From contig CAZECM010000108.1 of NCBI GenBank assembly GCA_964510785.1, forward strand, positions 1 to 9,259: a stretch of 9,259 nucleotides of DNA. Direction: 5' to 3'. Each line of letters begins with the position of its first letter. The stretch's first letter is position 1. The notes under the pieces are model-generated. The model was not told the origin of the DNA, made no database searches, and saw nothing but the letters and a program-made list of their open reading frames with translations. This document shows, in pieces, positions 6,159-9,259 of the stretch. Both the position numbers and the translations under genes were made by a program. The stretch comes from JAAYZM01 sp964510785. GTDB taxonomy: Bacteria; Actinomycetota; Actinomycetes; Actinomycetales; Cellulomonadaceae.

Positions 6159-7405
6159 GCACCGACGCGCCCCGCGACCAGGGCACTCACCGCGAGCAGC
6201 CGGGCGGCGTGCTCGATCGCCTCCTCGTCCACCGAGAAGTCACCCTGGTGGATGTCGTAGACCCGTCCGCCCGGGCTGCGCGTGCCGAGCCGCGCCATCG
6301 CGCCCGGTACGTGGGTGAGGTACCACGCGAAGTCCTCACCGCCGAGCGACTGCTCCGTCACCGTGACGGAGTCCGGTCCGAGCGCGAGCCGGGCCGCGGT
6401 CTCGAGGGCGGCGACGGCGTCGGCGTCGTTCTCGACGGGCGGCACGCCGCGCACGTAGCTGACCTCGACCTCGACCTGGTACGGCGCGAGCACCTGCTCG
6501 ACGGCGGACATGAAGACCTCCGTCGCCCGCTCCCACGAGCGCGCGTCGAGGCAGCGCAGCGTGCCCTGCACCGAGCCGGCACCGGGGATGACGTTGTACG
6601 CCCCGCCCGCCGCGACCGCGCCCCACGTGAGGTTGACGCCCGAGCGCGGGTCGAGCCGCCGCCCGAGGATCGCCGGCACCTGCGTGATGACCTGGCCGAG
6701 CGCGAACACGACGTCGCCCGTGAGGTGCGGGCGCGAGGTGTGGCCACCGGGCGCCGTGACGCTCACCTTGACCTCGTCCGAGGCCGACGTGATGGGACCG
6801 ACGCGCGAACCGATGCGTCCGACCTCGAGCCGCGGGTCGCAGTGCACCGCGAACACCTGGGCCACGCCCTCGAGCCCGCCCGCCGCGATGACGTCGAGCG
6901 AACCGCCCGGTTGCACCTCCTCGGCGGGCTGGAAGATGAGCCGCACCCCCGAGGGCAGCAGCCCGTCGGCGTCGAGCTCGGCGAGGACGAGCCCCGCACC
7001 GAGCACCGCGGCGGTATGGACGTCGTGGCCGCACGCGTGCGCGACCCCCGCGGTGCGCGAGGCCCAGGGCAGGCCGCACGCGTCGTCGAGCGGGAGCGCG
7101 TCGAGATCGGCCCGCAGGGCGACCCGTGGCCGGCCCGAGATCGCCGAGCCGGGACCGATGTCGCACACGAGGCCCGTACCGGGCAGCCGGCGCGGGTGCA
7201 GCCCCGCGAGCTTGAGCCGCTCGACGAGCACGTCCGTGGTGCGGAACTCGGCGCGCGCCGTCTCGGGGTGGGCGTGCAGGTCGCGGCGGATCTCGACGAG
7301 CTCGTCGGCGAGCGAGGCGACCAGGGCGGCGACCCGGGTGGCGAGCTGCTCGAGCTCGGGCAGCTGTTCACGTGAGTCGGGCACGCCCTCGACCTTACGC
7401 GTCAC
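6143..7405 (-). CDS. M20 family metal-dependent amidohydrolase
   Basis: A 420-residue cytosolic dinuclear metallohydrolase of the M20D group (hippurate, N-acyl-amino-acid and auxin-conjugate hydrolases), which cleaves an amide bond to release an amino acid or amine. Seen: RRDLHAHPE (40-48), ADLDALP (99-105) with Asp100 in the position of a structural or metal-site acid, HACGHD (123-128) with Cys125 and His127 as metal ligands, FQPAEE (157-162) with general base Glu161 and ligand Glu162, His187, the dimerisation-domain motif GGHTSRPH (219-226), GGEDF, and C-terminal ligand His386 in YDIHQGDF. All expected residues are present, so it should be active. Substrate is unknown. The GTG start (7405-7403) overlaps the manC stop as GTGA; a GTG at codon 8 is a possible alternative. 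No functional link to manC is evident. Confidence 0.9.
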   Translation of the reverse strand: MTRKVEGVPDSREQLPELEQLATRVAALVASLADELVEIRRDLHAHPETARAEFRTTDVLVERLKLAGLHPRRLPGTGLVCDIGPGSAISGRPRVALRADLDALPLDDACGLPWASRTAGVAHACGHDVHTAAVLGAGLVLAELDADGLLPSGVRLIFQPAEEVQPGGSLDVIAAGGLEGVAQVFAVHCDPRLEVGRIGSRVGPITSASDEVKVSVTAPGGHTSRPHLTGDVVFALGQVITQVPAILGRRLDPRSGVNLTWGAVAAGGAYNVIPGAGSVQGTLRCLDARSWERATEVFMSAVEQVLAPYQVEVEVSYVRGVPPVENDADAVAALETAARLALGPDSVTVTEQSLGGEDFAWYLTHVPGAMARLGTRSPGGRVYDIHQGDFSVDEEAIEHAARLLAVSALVAGRVGAVPIG

Positions 7406-8484
7406 GTGAGCTCGTCCCGACCGGCCTCACGCAGCGCGTCGACGACCTCCTTGACCCGCTGGGCACGCTCGCGCGTCGTGACGAGCAGTGCGTCGGGCGT
7501 CTGCACGACGACGACGCCGTCGAGGCCGACCACCGCGACGAGCCGGTCCGCGCCGAGCACGAGCGGGTCGGCCGCGTCGACGGCGAGCACGTCGGGGACG
7601 CCGTCGTCGGCCCCCTGTCCCCCGAGGTGCGCCGCGAGGGCGTCGAAGTCACCGAGGTCGTCCCACGCGAAGTCGCCCGGGACGACGGCGACGCCGCCCG
7701 CGGCGGCGACGGGCTCGGCGATCGCGTGGTCGATCGCGATGCGCTCGAGGCCCGGCCAGATCTCCGCGAGCGCGTCAGCACGCCCCGGGGTGTCCCAGGT
7801 GAGTGCGAGCTCGCGGACGCCGTCGTGCAGCGCGGGGTGCAGCGCAGCGAGGTGGTCGAGGAGGACGGCGGCCCGCGCCACGAAGATCCCGGCGTTCCAC
7901 CGGTAGTCGCCCGTCGCGAGGTAGCGCGCCGCGGTCCGCGCGTCGGGCTTCTCCGTGAAGCCTCGCGCCGCGCGCGCGTCCGGGGCACCCTCGAGCCGCA
8001 GCGTCGTGCCGGCGTGGATGTACCCGAACGCCGTGGACGGCCCGCGCGGGGTGATGCCGATCGTGACGACGTGACCGGCGCGCGCCGCGACGGCGGCCTG
8101 GGCGAGGGCGCCCGCGAAGTCGCCGGAGATGACGTGGTCCGCCGCGAAGGAGCCGACGAGCACGTCGCCGTGGCGCTCGGCGAGCACGGCAGCGGCGAGG
8201 CCGATCGCGGCCATCGAGTCACGCGGGGACGGCTCGGCGAGCACGCTCTGCGGCTCCAGCCCTGGCAGCTGCGCCCGCACCGCGGCCACGTGCGGCTCGC
8301 CCGTCACGACGACCGTGCCCGCGACGAGGGGCTCGAGGCGGTCGACGGTCGCCTGCAGCAAGGTGCGACCCGTGCCCAGCAGGTCGAGCAGGAACTTGGG
8401 CCGGCCGGCCCGGGACAGGGGCCACAGCCGCGTCCCGGCGCCGCCCGCGGGCACGATGGCGTAGAGGTCTGTGATCCGGTTCAC
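7402..8484 (-). CDS. manC: Mannose-1-phosphate guanylyltransferase (single domain)
   Basis: A 360-residue nucleotidyltransferase that makes GDP-mannose from mannose-1-phosphate and GTP, the mannosyl donor for cell-envelope glycans and protein mannosylation. Seen: the nucleotide-binding loop PAGGAGTRLWPLSR (12-25) with PKFLL following, SPRDSMAAIGLAA (86-98, matching the RNTAPAIALAA region of the family), metal-site ADH (115-117), FGYI (153-156), FTEKPD (176-181), WNAGIF (196-201) and FAWDDLGD (272-279). TRLWPLSR separates it from glucose-1-phosphate thymidylyl- and uridylyltransferases. There is no C-terminal isomerase cupin, unlike bifunctional ManC/AlgA of about 470-480 residues, so a separate mannose-6-phosphate isomerase is needed. 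The start is GTG at 8484-8482 with no ribosome site. A -10 element ends 6 bp upstream, suggesting leaderless translation. It diverges from sdhC. Confidence 0.88.
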   Translation of the reverse strand: MNRITDLYAIVPAGGAGTRLWPLSRAGRPKFLLDLLGTGRTLLQATVDRLEPLVAGTVVVTGEPHVAAVRAQLPGLEPQSVLAEPSPRDSMAAIGLAAAVLAERHGDVLVGSFAADHVISGDFAGALAQAAVAARAGHVVTIGITPRGPSTAFGYIHAGTTLRLEGAPDARAARGFTEKPDARTAARYLATGDYRWNAGIFVARAAVLLDHLAALHPALHDGVRELALTWDTPGRADALAEIWPGLERIAIDHAIAEPVAAAGGVAVVPGDFAWDDLGDFDALAAHLGGQGADDGVPDVLAVDAADPLVLGADRLVAVVGLDGVVVVQTPDALLVTTRERAQRVKEVVDALREAGRDELT

Positions 8485-8490
8485 GCCGTA

Positions 8491-8518
8491 AGCGTAGTGA
8501 GCAAGTGTTCAGTGTCAC
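8491..8518 (-). promoter_or_regulatory. Candidate manC promoter giving a leaderless mRNA
   Basis: The minus strand has GTGACA (8518-8513, five of six bases of TTGACA), a 16-bp spacer and TACGCT (8496-8491, fits TANNNT). Only six bases lie between this -10 and the GTG at 8484, so transcription would begin at or within a base of the start codon. No purine-rich ribosome site precedes the GTG, which agrees with a leaderless message, a common mode in actinobacteria. Confidence 0.5.
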
Positions 8519-8524
8519 TACAGT
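8519..8524 (+). promoter_or_regulatory. Candidate -10 element for sdhC
   Basis: TACAGT at 8519-8524 fits TANNNT and would start transcription near 8531, giving a leader of about 40 nt with a hairpin and an AAGGAG site. The -35 region is poor. The hexamer abuts the -35 of the divergent manC promoter, and the surrounding bases repeat AGTG/CACT several times, including AGTGTCACT and CACTACAGTG, as a dimeric regulator site might. No regulator is named from this. Confidence 0.4.
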
Positions 8525-8533
8525 GGACGTCAG

Positions 8534-8556
8534 GCGTCGGAGCCGTCCCCCGACGC
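8534..8556 (+). repeat. Inverted repeat in the sdhC leader
   Basis: GCGTCGG (8534-8540) and CCGACGC (8550-8556) form a perfect 7-bp stem with a 9-nt loop. It lies between the presumed transcription start and the ribosome site AAGGAG (8560-8565), ending three bases before it. It could stabilise the 5' end or tune initiation of sdhC. A chance repeat in GC-rich sequence remains possible. Confidence 0.4.
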
Positions 8557-8569
8557 GGGAAGGAGCGAT

Positions 8570-8950
8570 GTGGCCACCGCACCGGCCGGAACCCTCTACC
8601 GAGGGCGAGAGGGCATGTGGTCCTGGGTCGCCCACCGCGTGACCGGGATGCTGATCTTCGTCTTCCTGCTCGTCCACGTGCTCGACACCTCCCTCGTGCG
8701 CGTCTCGCCCGAGGCGTACAACGCCGTCATCGGTGCGTACAAGAACCCGATCATGGGGCTCGCCGAGGCCGGGCTCGTCGCCGCGATCATCTTCCACGCC
8801 TTCAACGGCATCCGCGTGATCCTCGTGGACTTCTGGTCGAAGGGCCCGCGCTACCAGCGGCTCATGATCTGGCTCGTGGTCGGGCTGACCGCCGTCCTCA
8901 TGGCCGGCTTCCTGCCCCGCCACCTCGGCAACGTGTTCGGAGGCCACTGA
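8570..8950 (+). CDS. sdhC: Succinate dehydrogenase cytochrome b556 subunit SdhC
   Basis: A 126-residue membrane anchor subunit of complex II. With SdhD it holds the SdhA/SdhB catalytic part on the membrane, binds heme b and passes electrons to quinone. Seen: HRVTG (22-26), corresponding to the HRVSG quinone-site region of E. coli SdhC; membrane segments near 25-42, 64-86 and 95-117; and FHAFNGIRVILVDF (75-88), whose His76 aligns with the heme ligand His84 of E. coli. The GTG start at 8570-8572 follows AAGGAG by only four bases. An overlapping out-of-frame ATG at 8568 gives just 24 codons before a stop. The gene ends in TGATG, with its stop sharing one base with the sdhD start. sdhA and sdhB are expected beyond the right edge. 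Confidence 0.95.
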   Translation: MATAPAGTLYRGREGMWSWVAHRVTGMLIFVFLLVHVLDTSLVRVSPEAYNAVIGAYKNPIMGLAEAGLVAAIIFHAFNGIRVILVDFWSKGPRYQRLMIWLVVGLTAVLMAGFLPRHLGNVFGGH

Positions 8951-9259
8951 TGACCGCGATCGAGGCCCCCCGCTCCCCGCGCATGACGCGCAGCACGCGG
9001 CGGACGACACGGGGCAACACCGAGATGGCGGCATGGCTGTTCATGCGGATCTCCGGCGTCCTGCTCGTCGTCCTGATCTTCGGGCACCTGTTCGTCAACC
9101 TCGTGGCCGACGACGGCATCTCAGGGATCAACTTCGGCTTCGTTGCCGGCAAGTGGGCGGACATCCGCTGGCGGGTCTGGGACCTGCTCATGCTGTGGCT
9201 CGCGATGATCCACGGCGCGAACGGCATGCGCACGATCATCAACGACTACGCGGAGAAGG
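8950..9259 (+). CDS. sdhD: Succinate dehydrogenase membrane anchor SdhD (cut by right edge)
   Basis: The first 103 codons of the second complex II anchor subunit are visible. The ATG at 8950-8952 shares its A with the sdhC stop, so the two anchors are translationally coupled. Seen: a basic, Arg/Thr-rich cytoplasmic tail (about 1-24); a first membrane segment near 27-50 with RISG (33-36); a short extracytoplasmic loop; and a second membrane segment with MIHGANGMRTIINDYAE (86-102). His88 aligns with the heme b ligand His71 of E. coli SdhD, and Tyr100 of the DY pair with the quinone-contacting Tyr83. The third membrane segment lies outside the window. Both heme ligands, SdhC His76 and SdhD His88, appear present, so a heme-containing complex is expected. 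Confidence 0.92.
   Translation, partial: MTAIEAPRSPRMTRSTRRTTRGNTEMAAWLFMRISGVLLVVLIFGHLFVNLVADDGISGINFGFVAGKWADIRWRVWDLLMLWLAMIHGANGMRTIINDYAEK

Noticed and set aside
6209..7375. Plus-strand open frame of 388 codons opposite the amidohydrolase
   Set aside because: Arg/Asp/Val-rich shadow sequence with no motif; the minus strand carries all M20 active-site residues.
8568..8642. ATG overlapping the sdhC GTG, opening a 24-codon frame
   Set aside because: Only two bases separate it from AAGGAG and the peptide has no feature; the GTG frame encodes SdhC in full.
8219..9034. Minus-strand open frame of 271 codons across the promoter region and sdhC
   Set aside because: It runs through the divergent intergenic region and opposite sdhC, with no recognisable domain or ribosome site.
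1..9259. Search for CRISPR arrays, tRNA genes, transposases, phage or toxin-antitoxin genes
   Set aside because: No regularly spaced repeats, no cloverleaf-like sequence and no such protein motifs were seen in either strand.

Overview
The window is a gene-dense stretch of high-GC DNA (roughly 70% G+C by eye). It has short intergenic gaps, ATGA/GTGA stop-start overlaps and frequent GTG starts (five of nine genes). Protein features point to an actinobacterium, most likely of the Micrococcales (Cellulomonas-like). These features are the SdhC/SdhD pair, the M20 amidohydrolase subtype, the Cys-containing BMP lipoprotein and the long NupQ-type permease. The genus is inference; no rRNA or other strong taxonomic marker is present.

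Positions 1-6032 (minus strand, read right to left) hold a nucleoside uptake and salvage operon. In transcription order it encodes a BMP-family nucleoside-binding lipoprotein (bmpA/nupN-like), a perfect 14-bp hairpin, a double-domain ABC ATPase (nupO), two permeases (nupP, nupQ), cytidine deaminase (cdd) and the N-terminal third of thymidine phosphorylase (deoA), which runs off the left edge. From nupO to deoA, genes overlap by 4 bp or lie 2-7 bp apart. Together they would import nucleosides, deaminate cytidine/deoxycytidine to uridine/deoxyuridine, and phosphorolyse deoxyuridine/thymidine to base plus deoxyribose-1-phosphate. The only real gap, between bmpA and nupO, holds the hairpin, which probably sets binding protein expression above that of the membrane components.

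Positions 6143-8484 (minus strand) hold a two-gene unit: a single-domain mannose-1-phosphate guanylyltransferase (manC type, possibly leaderless), overlapping by 4 bp an M20 family metal-dependent amidohydrolase. About 110 bp separate this unit from bmpA.

Positions 8485-8569 are a divergent promoter region. To its right, on the plus strand, are sdhC and the first 103 codons of sdhD, the membrane anchor of succinate dehydrogenase, running off the right edge.

No RNA gene, mobile element, CRISPR array, prophage or defence gene was seen. The protein-coding content is conventional housekeeping and nutrient salvage. I did not find an undescribed system; the observations worth checking are regulatory (hairpins, overlapping divergent promoters, a leaderless start).
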